A stretch of 64,000 nucleotides of DNA from Planctomycetales bacterium 10988 (lineage in GTDB: Bacteria > Planctomycetota > Planctomycetia > Pirellulales > Pb10988). Position 1 is the stretch's first letter. Every line of letters starts with the position of its first letter. Of the stretch, positions 17,302-26,953 are shown piece by piece. The stretch is from assembly GCA_009664345.1 (NCBI GenBank), contig CP043547.1:5422709-5486708 (forward strand), read 5' to 3'. The translations under genes were made by a program, and so were the position numbers. The notes under the pieces are model-generated. The model had not been told where the DNA came from, did not search any database, and was given only the letters and a program-made list of their open reading frames with translations.

Positions 17302-20300
17302 ATCTTTGTCGGGATTGTCTCGATCTTCCCAGACTTTTTTCTTGGCTTTCAGGAGGCGATCGGTATAGGACTCGGGCTGTTCCTCTTTTTCTTTCGGAGC
17401 CGCCATTCCGCCGGAAGTTTGAGGGCCACGCGATGTCGGTTGGTCCGTCTTGGGTGCTTCCCCGGAGAGTATCTCTTCGGCCGTACCTTTCGTGGTCGAT
17501 TCCTCGGGTTCGAAGCGAGTTGCCGAACGCCGCTTCTCGATTGATTGGCCGACCTCTTCCTTGCGGCTCTTGAGTCGGCTCATGAACTCGGGTTCCGCTT
17601 CGACTTTCTTTCGCGTGAAGCGGGCGCGGACTTTCTTCGCAAGCCTTGGCACCCAGGCCCAACTGAGTTGGACGCGGCGGTTGAAAACATCCAAGAGAAA
17701 CAGGAGCGAAGCAAAGAACAAGACCCAGTGCCAAGCGTCTTGCGTACTCATTACCGGAGGGAGATCATGACGAAAAGGATTTACCTCCAAGAGGGCTTCC
17801 AGCGTGGGGCGATCCTCCGGAGCTTGGATCATTTCGCCGGGGTTTCCGTCTTCCGGCGTTAGCGATACGATCTGTTGCAAGAGCCGTTGATTGGTATCTT
17901 GTTCGCGAAACTCTGGGGAATACGGGACCGTCACGCCGGAGCGAATGGGGGCCTTCCCCGCGCCGGGGCTGGTGACCAAGATGTAACTGCCGGCGTCCTC
18001 GGCTTCGAAATTTGCGATATAGCGGCCGGGGCCTTCTTGCACTAAGGGGACGGTTTCCGCGACGCCATCGGGGCGAAGAACGGTCGTTTGCATAGAGAGG
18101 TTATTGAGGAACGCATCGTCTTGATCAAGGGCGTTGATGATGAGCCGTGCCTGCCCATCATTGATTTCGGTGACGACATTGAACTTTCCGCCTTCGGTGG
18201 AAGGCCGCATCGAGAAACGAACCAGTCGCGAGAAGAACGCGTCATAGCCTTCCCAATTCGTCCAACTATTTGCCCAGCGGTGCCCGGCATCGGTGGTGAA
18301 AGCGATTGACTTACCCAGTCCGTATTGCCAATGAGCAAGGAGCGTGCGGTTTTCCGGTTCCGCCGGCGGTCCTGGCAGCGGCGAAACAAGGGACACTTCG
18401 ACGAGAGGGTTTTTCTTTAACGTACTCAGCACATAGCCGGTGATCGGCGGGAAGCCATCAATGCCTCGCACGATTTCCGATGGGAAAGCGACTTGTGGGG
18501 TAAAAGGGTTCGCCGTGTTTTCATAAATGAGCGGCCGCGCGACGCGGCGGGCTTCCCGCTGATAAATCTTTGGCAAGAGGCGGGGGTCTTGCACGCGGAT
18601 ATATTTTCCACCGGTCTTCGAGGCAATGTCACGCATCTGTTTTTCATCGGGTGCCCCGTGCGTTCCCACGGCAACCGTCGTGACGGTCACCTTCATCGCT
18701 TTGAGTTGATCGAGGGTCGCCTGCCTGGGCGGGGTCGGGTCGCCATCGCTAATAATGATCATGTGCCGGACCGCGGCGTCTTTAATTCGGGCGAATCCTT
18801 GCCGGGCGAGAACGAGGGCGGGGTCGAATGTCGGCATGTCGCCAGGGAGCATGCGATCGATCAGGGCCAGCATCTGGCGGCGATTTTGACCCACGGTGAG
18901 AAAGCCGCTGCCGCCTTGATTCCACATCCATTGGTCTTGCCCATTCCAATGCAACAGCCCACAATAGTCCTGACTGCCGAGCGTTTCGATGGCACTTTTG
19001 GCGATGATCTTCTGCCAATGATTTCCGTTGGACATCTCCGAGGCATGCATCAAGAGGGCCAAGGCTCCTTTGGGAATCACCTTGGCGGATTTGATCTCAA
19101 AATCGATCGGCATCGCCTCTTCGAGCTTTGAATTGACCCAACCACCGGCCCCGAAGCTATTCGATCCCCCGAGCAACACCAACCCGGCCCCGGTGTCGTG
19201 GGTGTTTTGCACCAGAAATTCGATCTGCCGTTCCGATTCAAACTGATCTCTGGGGACATCGGCTAGAATGACGGTATCGAAGGCCTGTAAGTCGGCAAGC
19301 GTGCGAAAGGCCGAAGCGGCAGGCCGATCGATCACTTCGAGGTTTTCGTTTCGCAACGAGTTGATCAGCGTCGAAAAATTGCCGGTGTTCTCCGCGGAAC
19401 TATTTTGAATGAACAGAACGCGGGCGGCACCTTCCACATGCAACAAGGCCGTGGCCTCATTGTTCTGCCGGATGGTATCGGCTTGATCTTCATCGGGAAT
19501 GAAGGTCGCTTCGAAGCGATAGAAGTTCGGCTGGCGAATCGTTTGGCGAAAAGTAAAGACATTCTTGCCGGGGTCCAGCGTTACCTGCTGATCTTCTTCA
19601 TTAGGGTTTAAGAGAATCGTTTGATCTTCGGTCTTTTGCGAAAGGACGAGCCTTCCGGAAATCCGGCCGTTATTGCCGGGCCGAGGGGTCGCGGTGTTTT
19701 CCAAAACCACGCGGAGATCGAACGGCTCGCCCCGGCGAACGCCTTCGGGGAGCGCGAGCTTTTCCACAAGGACATCTTGGCGATGTTGATAATAGACGGG
19801 AACGACATCGAAGCCGATGCCTGCTTCTTGGGCAGCTTTGGCTTGTTGCAACGCGTCGCCGCGGTTTTCATTTCCATCTGTCAGCACCACGATTCGCTTG
19901 GCGGTTCCTTCTGGAAACGAGGCCATGGCAAGCTTGATGGCGGAGGAAAGATCGGTCAGGTTCGGATCGACTTCGGTTTCAGGACGCAGCGGGATTTGCA
20001 GATCGTCATCGAACGGCGGCATCTCGATTCCAGCCTGCCTGCCAAAGACGATCACGCCGACTTGATCATCATTGACACGGTGTTCGCGAATCGCCCGATT
20101 CACATAAAGGACCATCTCTTCGCGGCTTTCCTCCGGAATACTGCGGGAAAGGTCCAGGCAAAAGATCGTCGTGAGTTGTTTACTGACTTGCTGGATTTGG
20201 ACTTCCGCCATGGCCAAGATGAGGGCGACAAAGACCAGCGTTCGCAAGAGAAGGGCAATGATTCGACGCGAAAATCCTAGACTGGCGAGGCTCTGCCAAC

Positions 20301-20385
20301 TTGCCCACCAGAGCAGCGGAAGGAAGATCAACAACCACAAATAAAGCGGTTGTTGAAAAGTTAGTTGATAGTCGAACATCGCCAT
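17293..20385 (-). CDS. Large membrane protein with two von Willebrand-type segments and a glutamine-amidotransferase-like fold
   Basis: 1030 residues, first gene of the minus-strand cluster. Two membrane spans (14-31 and 40-62), a von Willebrand domain with metal site DLSRS (78-82), a beta-rich stretch, a class I glutamine-amidotransferase-like region (about 335-420) containing LLGGSNSFGAGGW, a second metal-site-like region around HMIIISDGDPTPP (about 540), and a final span (about 880-905). The last 130 residues are charged and should be cytoplasmic. This layout is common in planctomycetes next to MoxR/BatA. It probably acts as the large extracytoplasmic partner of the MoxR complex; the role is inferred from neighbours. 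Confidence 0.88.
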   Translation of the reverse strand: MAMFDYQLTFQQPLYLWLLIFLPLLWWASWQSLASLGFSRRIIALLLRTLVFVALILAMAEVQIQQVSKQLTTIFCLDLSRSIPEESREEMVLYVNRAIREHRVNDDQVGVIVFGRQAGIEMPPFDDDLQIPLRPETEVDPNLTDLSSAIKLAMASFPEGTAKRIVVLTDGNENRGDALQQAKAAQEAGIGFDVVPVYYQHRQDVLVEKLALPEGVRRGEPFDLRVVLENTATPRPGNNGRISGRLVLSQKTEDQTILLNPNEEDQQVTLDPGKNVFTFRQTIRQPNFYRFEATFIPDEDQADTIRQNNEATALLHVEGAARVLFIQNSSAENTGNFSTLINSLRNENLEVIDRPAASAFRTLADLQAFDTVILADVPRDQFESERQIEFLVQNTHDTGAGLVLLGGSNSFGAGGWVNSKLEEAMPIDFEIKSAKVIPKGALALLMHASEMSNGNHWQKIIAKSAIETLGSQDYCGLLHWNGQDQWMWNQGGSGFLTVGQNRRQMLALIDRMLPGDMPTFDPALVLARQGFARIKDAAVRHMIIISDGDPTPPRQATLDQLKAMKVTVTTVAVGTHGAPDEKQMRDIASKTGGKYIRVQDPRLLPKIYQREARRVARPLIYENTANPFTPQVAFPSEIVRGIDGFPPITGYVLSTLKKNPLVEVSLVSPLPGPPAEPENRTLLAHWQYGLGKSIAFTTDAGHRWANSWTNWEGYDAFFSRLVRFSMRPSTEGGKFNVVTEINDGQARLIINALDQDDAFLNNLSMQTTVLRPDGVAETVPLVQEGPGRYIANFEAEDAGSYILVTSPGAGKAPIRSGVTVPYSPEFREQDTNQRLLQQIVSLTPEDGNPGEMIQAPEDRPTLEALLEVNPFRHDLPPVMSTQDAWHWVLFFASLLFLLDVFNRRVQLSWAWVPRLAKKVRARFTRKKVEAEPEFMSRLKSRKEEVGQSIEKRRSATRFEPEESTTKGTAEEILSGEAPKTDQPTSRGPQTSGGMAAPKEKEEQPESYTDRLLKAKKKVWEDRDNPDKDKK

Positions 20386-20464
20386 CTTTCAAGGACCTAG
20401 GGAATGCTTACCCGTCGGTCTCGATATATCTAATAGTATAAGACAATATAAAGTTGAGGATCGC

Positions 20465-21445
20465 TTACATCCAAATGCGTTGGATGCGATGGTTGTTGGT
20501 GTCGAGGACATGCAGCCTTCCCTCCAGGTCGCGAATGATCCCCCAGGGATTCCAAAGTTGTCCCGGTTTCCGGCCGGCGGTTCCCCAGCATCCGAGCGAT
20601 TCGCCTTCGGCGGTGAATTTTTGGATGCGGTGATTGCCATATTCGCAGACGTAAACATGTCCCGCTTCGTCGAACTCCAAATCGTAGGGGTATGATAACT
20701 CACCCGGCCGCGACCCAGGCGTTCCCCAAAAGGTAATGAGTTCGCCTTCGCTGGAAAAGACCTGCAAGCGGTGGTTACAAGCATCCGCGACCCAAATTCG
20801 ATCCTGCGGATCAAGGCGGAGATTTTGCGGGCGGAGGAATTTCCCCGGCTCCGTACCGTGTCCACCCCATTGCTTCACAAAACTCCCGTCCGCGTTCACC
20901 AGTTGGATACGATCCCAATCCCCATATTCACTTACATAATAATGTCCGTCAACATGCTGAATGGCATCCGTGACGAGTCCAAATTCTCCCAGCTTCGAAC
21001 CGCGTTGGCCACCGAAGACCTGCACCAATTCGCCATCGGGAGTATAAATCAAGATCCGATAGTAATGTGTATCCGCAACGAGTAACCTGCCGGATCGGTC
21101 AACCGCTAGGCCGGTTGGCCGTCCTTGATTGTCAATCGGGGTCTTCCAGCCGAGAAGGAAATTCCCTTCACTATCGAATTTTTGAATCCGCGAGGTCATA
21201 TCCACCACATAGATATCACCCTGCTGATCGATCGTTAACGCCCGAGGTTTTTGAAATCTTCCTTCGGAGACGCCTTGTCTTCCCCAAACCTTGTCGAGCG
21301 ATCCCAGCGAATTTTCACTTCCCGGCTCGGCCAAGCATCCTATTGTTGTTGCCATCCCTCCGACCACGAGCCCTTGCAGCCAGCTTCGACGACTCAAGGA
21401 AGCAGAGGAATGGGGGGATGTTTGGGAAATCGAAGGTGAACTCAT
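20465..21445 (-). CDS. NHL-repeat protein, Tat-exported lipoprotein
   Basis: 326 residues from the ATG at 21445, chosen because it begins a twin-arginine signal (SRRSWLQG) that leads to a lipoprotein-like cysteine (TTIGC). A longer frame exists to 21634 but its first 60 residues have no signal logic. The mature part holds about six NHL repeats, each with a pattern like GDIYVVDMTSRIQKFDSEG or IWVADACNHRLQVF, forming a beta-propeller that usually binds protein or ligand. It is close downstream of nothing obvious; the 80-base gap to the von Willebrand gene is AT-rich. Ligand unknown. Confidence 0.85.
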   Translation of the reverse strand: MSSPSISQTSPHSSASLSRRSWLQGLVVGGMATTIGCLAEPGSENSLGSLDKVWGRQGVSEGRFQKPRALTIDQQGDIYVVDMTSRIQKFDSEGNFLLGWKTPIDNQGRPTGLAVDRSGRLLVADTHYYRILIYTPDGELVQVFGGQRGSKLGEFGLVTDAIQHVDGHYYVSEYGDWDRIQLVNADGSFVKQWGGHGTEPGKFLRPQNLRLDPQDRIWVADACNHRLQVFSSEGELITFWGTPGSRPGELSYPYDLEFDEAGHVYVCEYGNHRIQKFTAEGESLGCWGTAGRKPGQLWNPWGIIRDLEGRLHVLDTNNHRIQRIWM

Positions 21446-21844
21446 TGCACAAGATACGCGTCGAAACCGCGACCACTGAACAGGAAAAGAAACCAGAAAC
21501 GCTCCTTTCTTTCTACTCGTTGCAGCAGCCAAGAGCAAAGGGCCTGGGAAAGATTCCTGCTTGCCTGGTAGGCAGTTGCCCTTGCGATTCCTATACTGAA
21601 GGAAATAATCAGCGTTCTTTAGAAGCTCCGACAAAACTGATTGAGATTTTCAAAATCACTTAAACGCAAGCGTCATCGCTTCGAATCAGAAGGTTTTGTC
21701 CGAGCCACGAAAAAAAGGATTTCTCGCATCAGCTCCCGGAATGGCAAATTCCCCTGCCGCAGGCGAAAGTCCTCTCGAATCGATCCTTGAAAACATCATC
21801 CAAGAATCATCGCGTTCTGTCCCCCCCTTTTAGTCTCGTTTTCG

Positions 21845-23062
21845 ATGGGAAGTTGGTCCTACATGAAAGGCATGTTGGCGGTCGTATTAAATATTGTCTT
21901 AACCATGATGTGCTGGGGTCTGTATGGAGTCGTACTCCATGAAGGTCAGCACGAAATGGGCAACAGTCGCTTACGCCCCTTTATTTGTGTCGGGCTGGCT
22001 TACTTTTTGATCGCGGTGTTGATTCCTGGACTTTACTTGCTGCTTCGACAGGAAAAAGGGGCTTGGACGATTACCGGGAGTATCTGGAGCCTGATCGCCG
22101 GGGCCGCCGGGGCAGTCGGGGCGTTGGGGATCATTCTCGCTTTTGCTTTTTATGGAAAACCGATTTATGTCATGCCGCTGGTCTTCGGCGGGGCTCCAGT
22201 GGTCAATACCTTGCTCACGATGTGGATGGCCAAAACCTTCAAGTCCATTGGTCCGCTATTCTGTCTAGGTTTGGCTCTCGTCATCTCTGGAGCCGCCTTG
22301 GTGATGACGTCCAAACCTGCTCCGCGACGTGCCGTGGCCATGGAACGCACCATTGAAGGCAAACTGGTCTCGCTTGATGAAACCGCCGATGGAGATTTGG
22401 TGCTGGAAGTGACCGAAGCACCGACGGAGACCGAAGTTGCCGAGCCAAAAGTTTACGAAGCTACTAACGCCGTGGAACTGAAAGAGGAGCATCCGGAAGC
22501 TTATGGATACTATTATAATCTACGGAACGGCACCCTCTTCGAACGGTCAATGGTGATTGTCTTTGTGTTGATGACCGCCCTGTGCTGGGGTTGCTACGGC
22601 CCCGTTCTGCACAAAGGACAGATGCTCATGCAGGGCAGTCGCTTGCGGCCGTTGATCTGTGTCGGCTTGGCCTATTTCCTGATCGCGGTTTGTATTCCTT
22701 TCGCCCTCTTGGAAATCCAAGGCGAGCCGGGACTTTGGACCTTTAACGGTTCTCTATGGAGTCTCGGAGCGGGTGCCGCCGGGGCGTTTGGTGCGTTGGG
22801 AATTATTTTGGCTTTCACTTTCGGAGGTCGCCCGGTAGTCGTCATGCCGCTGGTCTTCGGCGGAGCCCCCGTGGTCAATACGATTGCTACATTAATTGTC
22901 AACGGAAATTATTTTGATGTTCACCCGGTGTTTTATGCCGGTTTGACCATGGTCGCTACCGGAGCGGTCATGGTGCTGATCTTCTCGCCCAAGCCGCAGA
23001 AGAAGGCCGCTCCTCCGGAACGATCACGACGCTCAACGAGGAGTGCCCCGGTCGAATCGTGA
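21845..23062 (+). CDS. Polytopic membrane protein made of two duplicated halves
   Basis: 405 residues. Residues 23-122 and 247-346 align without a gap at an offset of 224, and 72 of 100 positions are identical by direct count. Each half has about four membrane spans and the shared phrases CWG-YG-VLH-GQ, RLRP-ICVGLAYFLIAV, GAAGA-GALGIILAF and VMPLVFGGAPVVNT. A charged linker (155-235) joins the halves. The Gly-rich helices recall drug/metabolite transporters (EamA), but each half seems to have four spans rather than five, so the family is uncertain. Likely a small-molecule transporter or sensor. The start at 21845 has no ribosome site; M7 at 21863 is an alternative. Confidence 0.85.
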   Translation: MGSWSYMKGMLAVVLNIVLTMMCWGLYGVVLHEGQHEMGNSRLRPFICVGLAYFLIAVLIPGLYLLLRQEKGAWTITGSIWSLIAGAAGAVGALGIILAFAFYGKPIYVMPLVFGGAPVVNTLLTMWMAKTFKSIGPLFCLGLALVISGAALVMTSKPAPRRAVAMERTIEGKLVSLDETADGDLVLEVTEAPTETEVAEPKVYEATNAVELKEEHPEAYGYYYNLRNGTLFERSMVIVFVLMTALCWGCYGPVLHKGQMLMQGSRLRPLICVGLAYFLIAVCIPFALLEIQGEPGLWTFNGSLWSLGAGAAGAFGALGIILAFTFGGRPVVVMPLVFGGAPVVNTIATLIVNGNYFDVHPVFYAGLTMVATGAVMVLIFSPKPQKKAAPPERSRRSTRSAPVES

Positions 23063-23138
23063 ACCGAGGCTGCAACTCACTCGTATTGAGAAGGGTAACG
23101 GTTTTAATTCGTTCTATCCGAATCTTCGGAGCAACCCG

Positions 23139-25373
23139 ATGACCCCAGCCACCTGCAACCCTGATCTGCATCCTGAAAAAACTTCTCTGGAAGAGGACTT
23201 CCCGCTTGAATCGCCGGAAGTTTCTTCCAGAGGAACGGCCCAACTTGTCCAGCTTGTCGAAGATGCAATCGAAAGCTCGGACAAGGAAACGGCTCTCCCA
23301 AAAGGGGGAAATCGCTGGTTTGGTCGGCGTTTCTTCAGCATCGCCGGAGGATTGCTGGGAATGGGGGCGTTCCTTTGGTTCTTGCCCCCGATGGCGGAAG
23401 AAGCCGGCATGCAGAATCAAATCGTCAAGCTCATGTTTGCCGATATTCATGGCGAAGTCAGTGCCTCCGGCGGCGAACTTGCGTGGAATACTCCGGTCGT
23501 CCTTTACGATCTGCAAGTTCAAAACGATGTCGGCGAAGTGATCTTTATCACGAAGGAATTTCGTCTGCAAAGGACCTTCGGCGAGTTAGTCTTTAATCAA
23601 AGAAACAGCGGTCCGGTCTATCTCAAGGAACCGGTCGCGACGGTCTCTTTCTATGAAGGGGGCTGTGACTATGCGGATATCTTCGGGGATTGGCACAAGA
23701 AACGCTCCGCCGGGAAAACCCTCAAGGATCTGCAAATCCATATCGAACAAGGTGTTTTGGAAATTGTTCTGCCTGGTGAGCAACGCTGGCGGATGGAGCC
23801 TTTTGATTTCAAACTTTGGACGGAAGAGGAAACGCCGGGGCAGTCCGTCTTGTCGGCAGATGTGAAACTTCTCGATCCCGTCGCCGAATTGAAGCTAGCT
23901 GGCGTTTTTGATCACAAAAAAGATTTCTTTGACCTTTCGAAAATCTACCTAGCCGCCCCCGAAGAGAAGCTAGCTCTTGATGCAAGTGCCACCATCGAAA
24001 ACGTGGAGCGGGAAGGGAAGTTCAATCTAGAAGGGATTCTTGATTATGATCTGGCCCTTTTCGATGAAGCTCTTATCAAAGAAGCCGGGATTGATTTGCA
24101 ATTAGCCGGGAAAGGTCCGCAACCGTTCTCTTTTGCAGGCTATTTCAATCCGAAACGTCGCCCTGACTATGAACCTCCGACAGAACCGACCGTTGAAAAT
24201 CCGGTCGATGTCCACGAGTCGCTCGAAGTGGCTGAGGCAAAGTCTGAAGAAGAAGTCCTCGAATCAACTCCAGAAGAGGGGCCGATTCTCCAATCGCCGC
24301 AAGGAGAACCGATCCAAGGGGACGTGGCTTTGGATGCTCTTCCAGAAGCAGCGACGCCCACGGAAAGCACGGCTACTGAGAACCCCGCGATTCCCACAGA
24401 GCCGGTCCCGGATTGGGCCCAGGTGTTCTCCGGTTCGTTCGATTTTGCCTTCGAACATATTAATTTAAAGGGATTTCATGCCGGACCGGGGGTGTTGCCA
24501 TTACGCTTTGAATACGGCTGGCTGGCGATTCAACCGACGCATATTCCTTTCAATGGCGGGATGTTGCATCTTGCCGGCGGAGTCTATCTGGCAGGAGATT
24601 CGCCACTTTTAGTTCTCAAAGAAGGTCTGATCGCGGAGAATATCGAGATCACTCCAGAGATGTGTGAACGAGGAATGCAGTATATTGCCCCGGTTGTCGC
24701 CGAAGCCGCGGATGCCACAGGGCGGTTTTCGGTGGCCCTCGATGCCTGCCGCATTCCGCTCGATACGCCGGAGCAAGGCGAACTCGCCGGGCGGGTCTTG
24801 GTCCATTCCGTTGATATGGGAATGTCCCCGATGGTGGCCGATATTGCCAGTATTCTTCAAGTGCCGCCGACTTTCCGGCTGGTGCGGGATTCGGAAATTA
24901 CCTTCTATCAGCAAGACGGCAAGATTTTCCATCGCGGCCTGGTCTTCGCCGTCGGCAGCATGGTCATCGAAACCGAAGGCTCCGTGCGAATGGCAGATGA
25001 TCGGCTGGACATGGTGGCCTACATGACTCCGCCTGTCGATTGGCTTCCGAATGGGCCGTTGGGCAATTCTTTGAAATCGATGCGAATTACCATTCCGATT
25101 CAAGGAACCCTTGATGATCCGGTCATTGGCAAACCGAACATGGGCGACTTGCCGATCGAAAACCTTGGCGACACCGCCGAAGATATTTTGGGTCAAATTC
25201 TTGATGGTAACGGGCCACTGCGAGGCATACTCGGGCGGGATCGACGACCACCACCAGGAGCCCCACTTCCCGAAGAAGCCGTTCCTGGAGATCGCGCTCT
25301 TCCGCAAGAGGAACCGTTCCAAGAACCACCCCCTCGACGGTTGCCACTTTTACAGCGGCTTTTCCCTCGTTAA
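23139..25373 (+). CDS. AsmA-like membrane-anchored protein
   Basis: 744 residues from the ATG at 23139, which has GGAG seven bases upstream. A longer frame starts in the previous gene and is unlikely. An acidic N-terminal segment is followed by one span (about 66-83), then long beta-rich stretches resembling AsmA/DUF748 proteins, broken by a Pro/Glu-rich linker (about 345-430). The C-terminal part (DRLDMVAYMTPPVDWLPNGPLGNSLKSM and similar) is the AsmA-like C-terminal domain, followed by a Pro/Arg-rich tail. Proteins of this kind sit in the inner membrane and reach into the periplasm, where they affect lipid movement to the outer membrane. It follows the duplicated membrane protein by 76 bases and may share its transcript. 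Confidence 0.78.
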   Translation: MTPATCNPDLHPEKTSLEEDFPLESPEVSSRGTAQLVQLVEDAIESSDKETALPKGGNRWFGRRFFSIAGGLLGMGAFLWFLPPMAEEAGMQNQIVKLMFADIHGEVSASGGELAWNTPVVLYDLQVQNDVGEVIFITKEFRLQRTFGELVFNQRNSGPVYLKEPVATVSFYEGGCDYADIFGDWHKKRSAGKTLKDLQIHIEQGVLEIVLPGEQRWRMEPFDFKLWTEEETPGQSVLSADVKLLDPVAELKLAGVFDHKKDFFDLSKIYLAAPEEKLALDASATIENVEREGKFNLEGILDYDLALFDEALIKEAGIDLQLAGKGPQPFSFAGYFNPKRRPDYEPPTEPTVENPVDVHESLEVAEAKSEEEVLESTPEEGPILQSPQGEPIQGDVALDALPEAATPTESTATENPAIPTEPVPDWAQVFSGSFDFAFEHINLKGFHAGPGVLPLRFEYGWLAIQPTHIPFNGGMLHLAGGVYLAGDSPLLVLKEGLIAENIEITPEMCERGMQYIAPVVAEAADATGRFSVALDACRIPLDTPEQGELAGRVLVHSVDMGMSPMVADIASILQVPPTFRLVRDSEITFYQQDGKIFHRGLVFAVGSMVIETEGSVRMADDRLDMVAYMTPPVDWLPNGPLGNSLKSMRITIPIQGTLDDPVIGKPNMGDLPIENLGDTAEDILGQILDGNGPLRGILGRDRRPPPGAPLPEEAVPGDRALPQEEPFQEPPPRRLPLLQRLFPR

Positions 25374-25376
25374 TTC

Positions 25377-25390
25377 AAAAAGTGGTTTTT
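25377..25390. repeat. Variant of the short palindromic word (AAAAAGTGGTTTTT)
   Basis: One base from the exact word seen at 16213 and 46389. It lies between the stop of the AsmA-like gene (25373) and the ATG of the epimerase (25397), where a ribosome site would be expected and none is seen. Confidence 0.45.
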
Positions 25391-25396
25391 AATTGA

Positions 25397-26437
25397 ATGG
25401 CAATAGGCACAACTCCCAAGAAACGAGAAGGCACACCTTATCTAGTAACCGGGTGTGCAGGATTCTTGGGAGCGGCGGTCAGCGAGGCATTATTAAATGC
25501 CGGAAATCAAGTCACCGGCGTCGATTTCTTTCCACCGAATGATCTGATCCGGCCTTTGAAAACGTGGCGTTTGCGGCAGTTGAACCTTTCCGAAAACTTT
25601 ACCTTTTGGGAACAAGACCTTCGCCATGCAGCACAAGTCACCGAGGGGTTTGCGAATCGGGCGAAACTTTTGAGCCCAGAACCTCCGTGGCAAGCGATTC
25701 TGCATTTCGCCGCGTTGCCGGGAGTTCGTGCGAGTTGGGATGCCCCGGGTTCCTATCACGAAACGAATGTCGAAGTCACCCGGCACCTTTTGCAACTCGC
25801 TCAAACGTATGATATCCCACGCTTTCTCTTCGCTTCCAGTTCCACGGTCTATGGCGATTTAAAAGAAGAGCTGTTTGCCGAACATCTCCCTTTGGGCAAG
25901 CCGATGTCGCCGTATGCTGCTTCCAAGCAACAAGCCGAGCAGTTGGTGCTAGAGGCGATTTCAAGTTCCAACATGAGCGGGACGATTCTGCGGTATTTCT
26001 CGCTTTATGGCCCCGGTGGTCGGCCCGATATGGTCATTTGGCGGTGGATGGAAGCACTTGTCACTCAAAAGCCATTAGCGCTTTTTGGAAGTGGGGAACA
26101 AGAACGTTGCTTCACCTTTATTACCGATGCCGTTCGAGGAACGCTCGCTGCGCTCGATCATGAAGCTTCTGAATTATTCAATCTTGGCAACCCAAGGTCG
26201 GTCCGCTTGTTGGATTTGCTTCGGCTCTTGGAACACCTCACCGAGCAGAAAGCCGTCCTTCAGTCTCACCCATCTCATCCCGCGGAGACCTCCCTCAGCA
26301 AAGTCGATCCGACGAAAGCCGAGCGAGTTTTAGGGTGGAAACCGAAGGTAGAATTAGAGGAAGGACTTTACAAAACATTCACTTGGTGGAAGCACTTTCG
26401 GCAGTCCCCTGGCCAGGACTTCCTGGTCGATGATTGA
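25397..26437 (+). CDS. NAD-dependent sugar-nucleotide epimerase/dehydratase
   Basis: 346 residues. Extended short-chain dehydrogenase fold: NAD loop TGCAGFLG (18-25), active-site serines at 147-149, and the catalytic pair Y173 and K177 in PYAASK. The C-terminal part (LDLLRLLEHLTEQK, KAERVLGWKPKVELEEGL) fits UDP-sugar 4-epimerases, with UDP-glucuronate or UDP-glucose epimerase most likely. It supplies activated sugars for polysaccharide or glycolipid. It follows the AsmA-like gene by 23 bases. The substrate cannot be fixed from sequence. Confidence 0.9.
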   Translation: MAIGTTPKKREGTPYLVTGCAGFLGAAVSEALLNAGNQVTGVDFFPPNDLIRPLKTWRLRQLNLSENFTFWEQDLRHAAQVTEGFANRAKLLSPEPPWQAILHFAALPGVRASWDAPGSYHETNVEVTRHLLQLAQTYDIPRFLFASSSTVYGDLKEELFAEHLPLGKPMSPYAASKQQAEQLVLEAISSSNMSGTILRYFSLYGPGGRPDMVIWRWMEALVTQKPLALFGSGEQERCFTFITDAVRGTLAALDHEASELFNLGNPRSVRLLDLLRLLEHLTEQKAVLQSHPSHPAETSLSKVDPTKAERVLGWKPKVELEEGLYKTFTWWKHFRQSPGQDFLVDD

Positions 26438-26597
26438 CAACTGCCGCGGAGACTGTACAATATTCTGTACGGAAGGTTTTAACCCAAGGATTGATTGTGA
26501 GCGACTTCACACAACCGAAAAGTTTCAAATCGATTCCATTACGTCGGCAACACGTATGGAATTTCTCCTTCTTTATGCTTTTCAATAGAAGCTGCCT

Positions 26598-26798
26598 TTA
26601 CTTCTCACGACTCTCAGCACGTTTCGATTCGATTGTTTCGAAACACCTCCCCCCCCATCGGTCTTTAATTTCTTGGGCTTGCCGTAACCAGCGATTTGGT
26701 TCGTTTTCCACAACGGCATCTTTTTTCCAGCCCAGCGTTTTCTTGAGAAACGCTTCTCCGGCATGGTCTTCTTTTCGACTAGGAAAAGACCCATCCAT
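26598..26798 (-). CDS. Small hydrophilic protein, 66 aa (doubtful)
   Basis: A 66-residue frame rich in K, E and R (for example LKKTLGWKKDAVVENEPNRW and ESKRAESREK) with codons like those of neighbouring genes. No family, no signal and no good ribosome site were seen. It could be a real small cytoplasmic protein or a remnant. Confidence 0.35.
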   Translation of the reverse strand: MDGSFPSRKEDHAGEAFLKKTLGWKKDAVVENEPNRWLRQAQEIKDRWGGRCFETIESKRAESREK

Positions 26799-26953
26799 GC
26801 CTATTGAAAAGGACTTATTTTTACTGAAAAAGTCTTCTTTTCACAGATTCCCTTCCCCCCAAGGATCGCCGCCTGGCTGCTCAAGCCTACGATATAGGCA
26901 GAGCTTTCTGGGCTTTTTGTTTGGGAATCTCTAGGTGGAATTTTATCCAGGAA

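Noticed and set aside
20465-21634. Longer N-terminus for the NHL protein
   Set aside because: The extra 63 residues precede a well-formed Tat signal that must be near the N-terminus to work.
26434-26934. 166-residue plus-strand frame after the epimerase
   Set aside because: Composition is dominated by S, F and R with unlikely codons; the opposite strand looks more protein-like.
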